Program-made: the position numbers and the translations under genes
Notes under the pieces: generated by a model
The model's input: the letters and a program-made list of their open reading frames with translations, nothing else
Database searches by the model: none
Told to the model about the DNA's origin: nothing
Shown here: positions 17,242 to 24,759 of the stretch, piece by piece
How the letters are laid out: each line of letters begins with the position of its first letter
Numbering within the stretch: the stretch's first letter is position 1
Assembly (NCBI RefSeq): GCF_000306765.2
Contig: NC_017941.2
Span: forward strand, 2,232,001-2,296,000
DNA: 64,000 bases
DNA from: Haloferax mediterranei ATCC 33500
GTDB lineage: Archaea; Halobacteriota; Halobacteria; Halobacteriales; Haloferacaceae
Direction of reading: 5' to 3'

Positions 17242-17255
17242 TTAGGTACGCCTAA
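17242..17255. promoter_or_regulatory. DtxR-like box before the 78-aa gene
   Basis: TTAGGTACGCCTAA has perfect 5-bp arms TTAGG/CCTAA around four bases. This is the same architecture as the box at 12820, and spacing is equal. It lies 126 nt after the adenosyltransferase and 93 nt before ATG 17348. No gene reads leftward from here, so the target would be the 17348 gene. Confidence 0.5.
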
Positions 17256-17347
17256 GAATCACTAAAGTGTATCGCTCTTTCTCTGAAATATGAGTCTTGG
17301 TATCTATTGACATAATCGTTTTCTCGTTGCCGGGACTATATGGGGGC

Positions 17348-17584
17348 ATGAACCGACACTTCAGTGATGCGAGATACTACTTCCGACGAGGGTTTGAGCA
17401 CCTGTACGACGGTCTCACCGAAGAGACAGAACCGCTCCGCCGCCGTCTGATGGAGATGCTCGGGCGTGAGGAAGCAGAGGAAGCGGGGCCGCAGACGCCT
17501 CGCGAGCGTGTCGAACGGGGTGCCCGGGAAGCGGCTACCCAAGGTCGGCAGGCCGTGCGGAAAGTCCGCAGGCGCGTGCGGTAA
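17348..17584 (+). CDS. Small charged helical protein, DUF7553-like
   Basis: A 78-aa protein starting MNRHFSDARYYFRRGFEHL and rich in Arg and Glu, almost certainly helical and cytoplasmic. The opening resembles haloarchaeal DUF7553 proteins (MNKHFEDARYYLKRA-like). It has no cysteine, no membrane segment, and an unusual excess of Arg at the C-terminus (RKVRRRVR), which could contact nucleic acid. ATG 17348 is preferred; the frame is open from TTG 17297. A DtxR-like box lies upstream, which hints at metal control. Confidence 0.65.
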   Translation: MNRHFSDARYYFRRGFEHLYDGLTEETEPLRRRLMEMLGREEAEEAGPQTPRERVERGAREAATQGRQAVRKVRRRVR

Positions 17585-17672
17585 TCCTGCCGGCAAAGGA
17601 GTCGCGTTCTGCCCCTAATCGGGGCACAACGTAAGTCTTAATTGGCGGCGCGGGAAAGCAGAATCCGTAGCC

Positions 17673-17747
17673 GGGTTGGTGGTCTAGCTAGGTTATGACG
17701 GCTCCTTCACACGGAGCAGGTCGGCAGTTCGAATCTGCCCCAACCCA
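17673..17747 (+). tRNA. tRNA-Val (CAC)
   Basis: A 75-nt cloverleaf. The acceptor GGGTTGG pairs with CCAACCC, and discriminator A is at 17747. The anticodon stem GCTCC/GGAGC encloses loop TTCACAC with anticodon CAC, reading GTG. The T-arm is GGCAG-TTCGAAT-CTGCC. CCA is not encoded, and no intron is seen. Its 3' end is duplicated 133 bp downstream. Confidence 0.95.
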
Positions 17748-17880
17748 TTTTCTGATTCCTCGCAACGACGAGCGATAGCGAGGAGTCCGTGGAATCGAAA
17801 ATGGAGACGGCAGATTCGAACTCGGGAGCGAAGCGAACGCAGTGAGTGGAGCGACCAAAGTTCGAATCTGCCCCAACCCA
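17726..17880 (+). repeat. Duplicated tRNA-Val 3' end with nested inverted repeats
   Basis: The last 22 nt of tRNA-Val (17726-17747) recur exactly at 17859-17880. Between them, GGCAGATTCGAACT (17809-17822) is an inverted copy of the T-arm and pairs with 17859-17872. CCATTTTC-GATTCC next to the tRNA end also pairs with GGAATCGAAAATGG (17791-17804), with one bulged base. A 3'-end duplication is the classic scar of tRNA-targeted integration, so 17859-17880 could be an att remnant. The 111 bp between the copies hold no gene, so any element is gone or was never larger. Confidence 0.65.
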
Positions 17881-17935
17881 CTGCGTCACGTGCTTCTCAC
17901 ACAATAGGAACTCGCCGATACCACAATTCAACCAC

Positions 17936-18880
17936 CTATTGACCCGTATTCACAACGGATTCGTTCGACTCAGTTTCGTTCGATTCGGGTTCATCCGGTT
18001 CAAGGACAAGGGAGTCACCGATTTCAGATTCATTCGATTCAGACTCATTCGAATCAGGTTCGTCTGGTTCAGGGATAATCTGCTCACTAATGTCGAACCG
18101 GACTGGAACCGGACAGTCGACAACTGGCTCCGGAAGCGTGGCGTAAACCCGGTCGGCGACGTGGGCAGATTCGACGTGGATGACCAACTCCCGGTCGCCA
18201 CTGACACCCCACACGCCGTCACGCTCTAGCAGGTCGTCGTCGTACCTGTCTCTGAGGTCCGAGACGGTGCAGACTGTGAATCGTTCGGTGTAATCCGGAC
18301 CAACCGTGTGATAGACCGCACGGTACTCTCCGGGTGTCGTATTGGTTGGGACATCCCATGTATTGACGATGGAATCACCGGGTGAGAGCGTTGTCCCAAT
18401 ATCGAGAACGAGCCCCTGATCTTTGACTGTGACCCACCCATTTCGGGTTCGTTGGTGGATTTCAACGACAGCGATAGTTCCACCTCCGTGCAGAGTGACG
18501 CGTCCATCGGTTGCCGTAAACACGATCCGAAGTGGGTCGCCGGGTGAGATGGTGTCCAGATTAAGCAGCAGTGTCCCGTTCCGGCGGGCCATCGGTGCTG
18601 GCTCTGAGTGACTGAACTGGCGGTCTGAAGCGATATGTGGTGACGAACTCTCTGACACGCCCATCGGATCAGGTGCTGGCGATTGAGATGAACCGGTGGA
18701 ACTCGAAAGCCCCGCCCCGAGCGTACCAACGACGACAATTAGTGCAAGCCCGACTGCGATAACCGCAACTGAAGAAGACTGAGCGCGTTTGTCGAAGCGA
18801 TTCTGCACCGCTACTTTCGAGCGAATACGTTTCATTCGCCCTCCGAACTGTCGAAGCGTACTCTTCATAGGGCAATTCAA
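17936..18880 (-). CDS. Membrane-anchored surface protein with acidic repeat tail
   Basis: A hypothetical protein of up to 314 aa. After a basic N-terminus comes one strong membrane segment (SSVAVIAVGLALIVVVGTLGAGL, about residues 36-58), so most of the chain should be outside the cell. KRAQSSS just before it loosely resembles a PibD prepilin cleavage site. A beta-rich middle (about 100-260), with GTIAVVEIHQRTRNGW and PTNTTPGEYRAVYHTVG, looks Ig-like. The tail has two imperfect repeats of EPDEPxSNExESNES. Starts at 18868 (MKSTLRQ) or 18835 (MKRIRSK) are alternatives. No named family; the role may be surface or adhesion related. Confidence 0.6.
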   Translation of the reverse strand: MNCPMKSTLRQFGGRMKRIRSKVAVQNRFDKRAQSSSVAVIAVGLALIVVVGTLGAGLSSSTGSSQSPAPDPMGVSESSSPHIASDRQFSHSEPAPMARRNGTLLLNLDTISPGDPLRIVFTATDGRVTLHGGGTIAVVEIHQRTRNGWVTVKDQGLVLDIGTTLSPGDSIVNTWDVPTNTTPGEYRAVYHTVGPDYTERFTVCTVSDLRDRYDDDLLERDGVWGVSGDRELVIHVESAHVADRVYATLPEPVVDCPVPVRFDISEQIIPEPDEPDSNESESNESEIGDSLVLEPDEPESNETESNESVVNTGQ

Positions 18881-19391
18881 TATTCGCGAGGAAGTGCGAT
18901 AATAGCTAGCACGAATAACAAGTTAGGAGAAATAACAGATACCAAAATAGACACGCACACCTTCTGAAACCTCCATCTCACCGCTTCTACACCACTTCAC
19001 TGACCAAGCGCCGCCAAAATCCCCGCTGGGCACTGAGCAATCCGAACCACACCAACAGGACGACAAGCACCGTATACCCGACCGAGAGGCAGAAATCTTT
19101 GACGAGACTGCGAGTGATACACGGCTCTCCCTCCGCAGAAACCACGTCGACAACGACGCGCTCGACGACGATGTTCAAGCCGAGTTGCGCGCACGCCGAG
19201 CGGTGACGACGACGGAAGCGTCTGCGAATTTAAGGTAATATTTACCACGACATTGTTAAACATAGTCACAGACTTTCTCGCGCGGAAATTCGCGCCTTTA
19301 GCCCGTCGGGGCCTTGCGATTTCGCTCCTTCTTGTGGGGTGGTAACGGGACGAAGTTTCAAGACAGGACAGGTTGTATATCAGAATGTATT
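18881..19391. other. Gene-poor AT-rich stretch
   Basis: About 510 bases with at most one doubtful small membrane gene. GGTAATATTTACC at 19234-19246 is a 13-bp near-palindrome (GGTAA-N3-TTACC) that could be an operator or a promoter element. The promoter of the CBS-domain gene must lie at the right end. Confidence 0.5.
18987..19178 (-). CDS. Possible small membrane protein
   Basis: A 63-aa frame with one convincing transmembrane helix (SVGYTVLVVLLVWFGLL, residues 32-48), followed by a basic QRGFWRRLVSEVV, giving a positive-inside C-terminus. No family is recognised. It could be a chance frame in a gene-poor stretch. Confidence 0.3.
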   Translation of the reverse strand: MNIVVERVVVDVVSAEGEPCITRSLVKDFCLSVGYTVLVVLLVWFGLLSAQRGFWRRLVSEVV

Positions 19392-20534
19392 ATGGATATT
19401 GCTGATATCGCCACTCCTGATTTCATCGAGGTCGACGTTGACGAGCGATTAGGCAAGGTCCGCTCTATCTTCGAGCGGGAGAACCCTAAAGCCATCATCG
19501 TCCAGAACGACGGCGAGTACGCGGGCGTCATCGGTGAGAAGCAACTCATCAACTCGCACGTCGAAGACAACACGAAAGCAGCGGCTCTCACCCAAGCCGT
19601 CCCCAAGATAGACCGACACGAGGACGTGCGCGAGGTCGCACGGATGCTCGTCGAGGGCAACACGAAGGTTGCGCCAGTCTACGAGGGTGAAAAGCAGTAC
19701 GGAATCATCACGCAGGACGCCATCCTCGAGGCAGTCCTCGACAATCTCGACGCGCTGACGGTCGAACAGATCTACACCGACGATGTCGTCACCATCGGCG
19801 AGCGCGACCACCTCGGGCAGGCTATCAACCGGCTCCGAGAACACGGTATCTCGCGGCTCCCGGTTGTCGACAGTGAAAACCGTCTCGCCGGTATCCTGAC
19901 TACCTACGACCTCGTCGAGTTCATGGTGCGCGACGAAGGCCGCCAGGGCAAACAGGACCGCCGCGGCGACACCGACCGAATGCTCGACCTCCCTGTGTAC
20001 GACCTGATGACCAGTCCGGCGCGCACGGCGTCGCCCGGGGAGAGCGTCCGCGACGCAGTCGCGCGCATGTTCGAAGACAACATCGCCGGACTCGTCGTCA
20101 CGCCGGAAGACGACGACGGCGAGGTGCTCGGCGTCATGACGAAGACCGACGTGCTTCGCGCGCTCACGTACACGGAAGAAGAACAGATGGACGTGCAGGT
20201 CACGAACATCGGGCTGCTCGAGACGCTCACCCGTTCGACTATTGTCTCGGCCATCACCGAGGTGGCAGACAAGTACCAGCGGATGAACGTTCACCACGCC
20301 CACGTTCGCTTCCACGAACACAAAGAGAAACTCCGCGGCACGCCGCTCATCCAGTGCCAGATTCGGCTCCGCACGAGCCACGGCCAACTGGCTGGTAGCG
20401 GCGAGGGCTACGGGGCAGAACACGCGTTCCACGTCGCGCTCGACAAACTCGAACGCAACGTGCTCGAAGTGAAGGGCTTCGAAGCCGACGAACGCTACCG
20501 CGGACAGCTCCTGCGGAAGCTGAACGAGCTGTAA
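19392..20534 (+). CDS. CBS-domain protein fused to a ribosome hibernation-like domain
   Basis: A 380-aa cytoplasmic protein. Four CBS motifs fill about residues 1-275 (for example KAIIVQNDGEYAGVIGEKQL, GISRLPVVDSENRLAGILTTYDL and IAGLVVTPEDDDGEVLGVMTKTDVL), arranged as two Bateman modules that usually bind adenine nucleotides. The C-terminal 100 residues (VHHAHVRFHEHKEK, IQCQIRLRTSHGQLAGSGEGYGAEHAFHVALDKLERNV) resemble the HPF/RaiA sigma-54-modulation fold that binds the 30S subunit. The likely role is energy-sensing ribosome hibernation. The HPF assignment is from pattern recognition. ATG 19392 is chosen because MDIADIATPDF begins the first CBS motif. A T-tract follows the gene. Confidence 0.8.
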   Translation: MDIADIATPDFIEVDVDERLGKVRSIFERENPKAIIVQNDGEYAGVIGEKQLINSHVEDNTKAAALTQAVPKIDRHEDVREVARMLVEGNTKVAPVYEGEKQYGIITQDAILEAVLDNLDALTVEQIYTDDVVTIGERDHLGQAINRLREHGISRLPVVDSENRLAGILTTYDLVEFMVRDEGRQGKQDRRGDTDRMLDLPVYDLMTSPARTASPGESVRDAVARMFEDNIAGLVVTPEDDDGEVLGVMTKTDVLRALTYTEEEQMDVQVTNIGLLETLTRSTIVSAITEVADKYQRMNVHHAHVRFHEHKEKLRGTPLIQCQIRLRTSHGQLAGSGEGYGAEHAFHVALDKLERNVLEVKGFEADERYRGQLLRKLNEL

Positions 20535-20610
20535 TCGACCACACGAACTGAAACGCCACGCGAACGGATGCGCCCACAGGATTCGACCGGGTCGCCCGGT
20601 CACGTCGACC

Positions 20611-20617
20611 TCTTTTT
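20611..20617 (+). terminator. T-tract after the CBS-HPF gene
   Basis: TCTTTTT lies 77 nt after the stop and overlaps the last codon of the converging radB gene. An oligo-T terminator is likely for the plus-strand transcript. Confidence 0.35.
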
Positions 20618-21305
20618 ATAAGTCAGTACCGGTCAGCCCGCGGTCAGTGATTTTGAACGTCGCCGTCTCACCGGCGGGTTTCGCACGGTGCTTTTCGAGC
20701 GTCGCACGACGGTTGCCGCCGCGGAATCTGTCGAGTCGGAGGACTGTCCCGGTCCAGTGTTCGAGGGTGTGCCCGCCGAGTGCGCGTGTCCGGTCGCTTT
20801 CGGGGTCGGAGTACACCTGGTTCGTGAGGACGACGGCGAGGTCGTGTTTTCGGGCGAGAGAAAGGAGATGTGTGACCTGTCGGGCGACACGGCGAAGCGC
20901 TTCGCCGCCGTCGCCGTCGGCGGTTCGTTCGAGTCTGTAGAACCCTGTCGCGGAGTCGAGGACGATGAGGTCCGCACCATCCGCGAACTCAGCGGCATCG
21001 CGAACGGCCTGTTCTTGGTCTTCGAAGTCGTACGCCTCGCTGATCATCAGTCGCGAGGTCACAGACTCCACGTCCTCGGGAGCGACGGACTCGGCGAGTT
21101 GCTGGAAGCGGTCTACCGACAGCCCTTCGGTGTCGATGTAGACGACGGTTCCTCCCGCGGCGGCGACGCGGACCGCGGCCGAGAGGGCGACGTTCGTCTT
21201 TCCGGCGGCCGACGGGCCGTACACCTGCGTGACGGTGCCGCGTTCGAACCCGCCGTCGAGGAGGTCGTCGAGCGTGGAACACCCGGTGGAGACTGACTCT
21301 GTCAC
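20616..21305 (-). CDS. radB: DNA repair and recombination protein RadB
   Basis: A RecA-family paralogue found in Euryarchaeota that assists RadA in recombinational repair. It is 229 aa from GTG 21305 (VTESVSTGCSTLDDLLDGGF), the usual length; the open frame runs further upstream, but that part does not resemble the family. Walker A is GPSAAGKT, Walker B is LIVLDSATG, and LTNQVYSDPES is the L2-region signature. It has no N-terminal HhH domain, as expected for RadB versus RadA. It is divergent from the RNase H-fold gene, with about 100 nt shared between them. Confidence 0.9.
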   Translation of the reverse strand: MTESVSTGCSTLDDLLDGGFERGTVTQVYGPSAAGKTNVALSAAVRVAAAGGTVVYIDTEGLSVDRFQQLAESVAPEDVESVTSRLMISEAYDFEDQEQAVRDAAEFADGADLIVLDSATGFYRLERTADGDGGEALRRVARQVTHLLSLARKHDLAVVLTNQVYSDPESDRTRALGGHTLEHWTGTVLRLDRFRGGNRRATLEKHRAKPAGETATFKITDRGLTGTDL

Positions 21306-21409
21306 ATCCGTTGGTGGGAACCACCGGCCGAAAAAGACCTCGGTCCCCCCGTCGACCGCCGGACGCCAGCGCACCACTCTTTATTCCTCACCATCGCTAA
21401 GAGCCGACT

Positions 21410-22141
21410 GTGATAGTCGTCGCCACTGCTGACTTCGAACTCTACCACGAAGCCGTCGACGAGTTACGGAGTCGAGGAGTCTCCTTTACGACCGTCGAGC
21501 CGGGTGACCCGATACCCGAGCAAGCGCGTGTTCTCATCACCGGCCCGAATGACGATATCGATGCGGATATCGCCCGTGTGACGGCGACCGGCGACGATGT
21601 TCGCCGCGCCGTCGACGAAGCCCTCACGACACTCCGCGGTGGCGGCGGACAAACAATCGTCGGCGTCGACCCCGGAATCAGACCGGGCATCGCCGTCCTC
21701 TCGGGCGAAACTGTCGTCGCCGCGTTTCACGTCCCGCTCGCGAACGCAGTCGACGTCATCCGACAAGAAACGGAAGACGCCGTCGACCCAGTTGTCCGCA
21801 TCGGCGACGGTGCCCGCCTGCAGGGCGCGAAGCTGATAAACGACCTCGACGGCGTCGCGGTCGAACTCGTCGACGAAACGGGAACGACGCCGTATCTCGG
21901 AACGGGCGCGCGCGGCATGGGCGACGTACTCGCGGCGGTGAACATCGCCCGCATGAACGGCGAAGACACCGAATCCCGCGAGATAGAGCCGACCGAGGGC
22001 GAGCTCCAGCGTATCAAGGACCGTTCCCGCGAGGCGTCCGACGACAGCCGAAGCATCGACGACGAACTCGCCCGTCGGGTCGCCGGTGGTGAGCTGAGCA
22101 TCGAAGAGGCCCTTGTCGAACATCGCGCGCGTGAGGAGTAA
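21410..22141 (+). CDS. Predicted RNase H-fold nuclease
   Basis: A 243-aa conserved archaeal protein from GTG 21410. After an N-terminal domain (IVVATADFELYHEAVDELRSRG) comes IVGVDPGIRPGIAVLSGETVV near residue 84. This is the first strand of an RNase H/RuvC-like fold with a catalytic-type aspartate. A later GAKLINDL and GARGMGDVLAAVNIARM supply candidate acidic positions. The C-terminus is a charged helical region. The biochemical activity is not established. Divergent placement against radB suggests a DNA-processing role; that is inference. Confidence 0.65.
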   Translation: MIVVATADFELYHEAVDELRSRGVSFTTVEPGDPIPEQARVLITGPNDDIDADIARVTATGDDVRRAVDEALTTLRGGGGQTIVGVDPGIRPGIAVLSGETVVAAFHVPLANAVDVIRQETEDAVDPVVRIGDGARLQGAKLINDLDGVAVELVDETGTTPYLGTGARGMGDVLAAVNIARMNGEDTESREIEPTEGELQRIKDRSREASDDSRSIDDELARRVAGGELSIEEALVEHRAREE

Positions 22142-22252
22142 GACACCGTAAGTGTCTACACCTCGTAAATGACTGCTTAACCCCCGTTAGCCGCCGTAAC
22201 TCGGCGTATCGGTGCTCCCGACTTATCCCAATGGCGTGCGTATTGTGCAACT

Positions 22253-23176
22253 ATGTCATCCGCCAGTTCGAACGCGAGAGACGAGGTCATCGCGGCAATT
22301 CACGAGGAAGCAGACTGGGTCGACCGTACCGTGTACCCGTTCGAATCGCGGTGTATCGGGCTTTCGTCGGGAGCTGTCCACTATATCGACGAGGGACCGG
22401 ACGACGGCGGGCGGGAGACGCTCCTGATGCTCCACGGAAATCCGACGTGGTCGTTCCTCTACCGACACCTGGTTCGGGACCTGCGCGACGAGTATCGATG
22501 TGTCGCACTCGACTACCTCGGATTCGGTCTCTCGGAGCGCCCAACGGACTTCTCGTACCGCCCCGAGGACCACGCCGATGTCGTCGAAGAATTCATCGAC
22601 GAACTCGGCCTCGAAGACGTAGTGCTCGTCGGACACGACTGGGGCGGCCCAATCGGGTTTTCGTACGCCATCGACCACCCTGAGAACGTCGGCGGGCTCG
22701 TCGTGATGAACACGTGGATGTGGCCGGTGAGCGACGACAAGCACTTCAGTCGATTCTCGAAACTCCTCGGCGGACGCATCGGCCGCGAACTCTGCGAGCG
22801 CTACGACCTGTTTACGCGCGTGATAATGCCGATGGGCTTTGCCGACCGCTCGCGGTTCACGGAGTCGGCCCGAGAGCAGTACCGCGCGGCCAACCGCGGC
22901 GACAGAACCGGGACGGGCATCTTCCCGCAGGCGATTCTCGGGTCGAGAGCGTGGCTTTCGTCGCTGTGGGAGCAACGCGACAACATCGCCGATATCCCCG
23001 CGCGAATCATCTGGGGGATGGAAGATTCGGCGTTCCGACCGGCCGAGTTGCGAACGTTCGAGGCACTCTTCGAGGATTCCTCGACAGTTCGACTCTACGG
23101 CGTCGGCCACTACGTCCCAGAAGAATTCGGGTCCGACCTCGTGCCGTTGGTTCGAGAGTTCCTCGAAGAGGTGTAA
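22253..23176 (+). CDS. Haloalkane dehalogenase-like alpha/beta hydrolase
   Basis: A 307-aa alpha/beta-hydrolase of the dehalogenase branch. The oxyanion loop HGNPTWSF gives Asn63. The nucleophile elbow is VGHDWGG with Asp129, followed by Trp130. The acid is Asp258 (WGMEDSAF) and the base is His286 (GVGHYVPE). An Asp nucleophile with the adjacent Trp and the Asn is exactly the halide-binding set of haloalkane dehalogenases, so hydrolytic dehalogenation is chemically plausible. The natural substrate is unknown. ATG 22253 gives a normal length. Its stop touches the end of the converging larC gene with no gap. Confidence 0.8.
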   Translation: MSSASSNARDEVIAAIHEEADWVDRTVYPFESRCIGLSSGAVHYIDEGPDDGGRETLLMLHGNPTWSFLYRHLVRDLRDEYRCVALDYLGFGLSERPTDFSYRPEDHADVVEEFIDELGLEDVVLVGHDWGGPIGFSYAIDHPENVGGLVVMNTWMWPVSDDKHFSRFSKLLGGRIGRELCERYDLFTRVIMPMGFADRSRFTESAREQYRAANRGDRTGTGIFPQAILGSRAWLSSLWEQRDNIADIPARIIWGMEDSAFRPAELRTFEALFEDSSTVRLYGVGHYVPEEFGSDLVPLVREFLEEV

Positions 23177-24565
23177 CTACGAGGCCGTTTCTTCGGAGTT
23201 GTTTGATTCGGATTTTGCTACGACATCCACCGCCCGGCGCATGACCTCCCGGACGGCGAGCCCCGTCTCCGTGGCGACTTCGAGCGCGTCGTCGTACTCG
23301 GTGCTCCGGTCGTAGACGACGCCGTCGGCGTCGCTCGCAACTTTGACCGTTACGTCGTACTCCTCGCCGTCGATATCGAGGGTCGCCGTTTCGAACTCTC
23401 GGCGGGCGGTCCAGCGGTGGCCCGCGCCGTGTTCCCGGATTCCGAGCGTGCCGGTTTCGACGGCGAGGCGGTAGGCGACCCGCTCTACGTCCTCGGGTCT
23501 GACGATGGCCTTCACGAGGTGTCCGGGTCGGGACTTCTTCATCGTCGCCGGAAGGATGGTCACGTCGCGCGCGCCAGCGTCTTTCAGCGTCTGTTGGAGG
23601 CTCCCGAGGATTTCGGGGGTGGCGTCGTCGAGGTTCGTCTCGAGGACGGAAATTTCGTCGCGGACGAGTCGAGAGCCGCCGTCGCCAACGATGGCGCGGA
23701 GGACGTTCGGGTGGTCCGGGAAGTCCCAGCCACCGGCCCCGTAGCCGGATGCCTCGACCGACACCGACGGGAGCGTTTCGACGCCGTCGGCGATGTGCGC
23801 GAGGATGGCCGCACCCGTCGGGGTGAGCAGTTCGGCCTCGACGGGACCGCCGCGAATCGACCAGTCGGCCTGTTTGGTGACGTTGAGGACCGCAGGGGCC
23901 GGGACGGGGTACGTGCCGTGGCTCATCTCGGCTTCGCCGCCGCCGACTGCGACGGGGCCGGTCACGACGCGGTCGATATCGAGGTCGGAGAGAAGCAGAC
24001 ACACCCCGACCACATCGGCGATGGCGTCGTCCGCACCGACTTCGTGGAAGTGGGTTTCGTCGAGGTCGGTCCCGTGAACCTCGGCCTCGGCCTCGCCGAG
24101 AATGCGGAAGATAGCTGTCGCGTCTTCGACGACGTCCGCCGGAAGGTCCATCGATTCGACGAGTTCGACCACTTCTGGGTACGTTCGGTGTGGACCGTGG
24201 CCCTCGGCGTGTGTGTGGTCGTGGTGCGAATGGTCGTGGTGCGAATGGTCGTGCTGGTGGTGCGAGTGCGTGTGCCCGTGGCCAGCAGATAGACTCCCTC
24301 GCAGTCGGTGCTGACGCGGTTCGTCGTCTTCGTCGTGCTCGTCGTGACCCTCGCCGTGCGGGCCGCCGCCGTCGGTCTCCGCGAGGAGGACATCGACTTT
24401 CGTCGCCATAATACCGTTTTTGTCCACCTCGTGGATTCGGTAGGTCACGTCGAGCGCGTCTTCGACGGGGTCGAGAACGGACGGGTCGGCACCGGCGGCG
24501 ACGAGTGCTCCGAGGAGCATGTCACCGCTGGCACCCATCCGGCCGTCGAACGTGAGCAGTCGCAT
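23177..24565 (-). CDS. larC: LarC nickel-pincer cofactor nickel insertase
   Basis: LarC inserts nickel into the pyridinium-3,5-bisthiocarboxylate mononucleotide to make the nickel-pincer cofactor of lactate racemase-type enzymes. It has 462 aa from ATG 24565 (MRLLTFDGRMGASGDMLLGAL, a diagnostic start). A very His-rich linker (many HDHSHHDHTH-type units, about residues 90-125) sits between the N-terminal part and LDETHFHEVGADDAIADVVG. The C-terminal part includes TGAAILAHIADGVE and ETNLDDATPEILG. LarB, LarE and a LarA-type target are not in this window. The His run probably stores or delivers nickel. Confidence 0.88.
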   Translation of the reverse strand: MRLLTFDGRMGASGDMLLGALVAAGADPSVLDPVEDALDVTYRIHEVDKNGIMATKVDVLLAETDGGGPHGEGHDEHDEDDEPRQHRLRGSLSAGHGHTHSHHQHDHSHHDHSHHDHTHAEGHGPHRTYPEVVELVESMDLPADVVEDATAIFRILGEAEAEVHGTDLDETHFHEVGADDAIADVVGVCLLLSDLDIDRVVTGPVAVGGGEAEMSHGTYPVPAPAVLNVTKQADWSIRGGPVEAELLTPTGAAILAHIADGVETLPSVSVEASGYGAGGWDFPDHPNVLRAIVGDGGSRLVRDEISVLETNLDDATPEILGSLQQTLKDAGARDVTILPATMKKSRPGHLVKAIVRPEDVERVAYRLAVETGTLGIREHGAGHRWTARREFETATLDIDGEEYDVTVKVASDADGVVYDRSTEYDDALEVATETGLAVREVMRRAVDVVAKSESNNSEETAS

Positions 24566-24759
24566 ACCTGTACCCCTCGTGCCCGAGGATAAAAACGACA
24601 GCCATCGCCGTATCAAACCCTGCGTAGTCGGTAGGGATTAGTAGCCACCCGCCATAGTTTGAGGTAGGCTGTGACTACGAGAAGGCTCGACCCCGGACCG
24701 ACCGGGGAAGGACTTATCCGATGGCCTCTCACAGGTATCAGCATCCCCGCGAGGTAATC

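Noticed and set aside
17688..17931. Small frames with MGWGRFEL-type sequence over tRNA-Val and its repeat
   Set aside because: They come from translating the tRNA and its duplicated end; typical artefacts.
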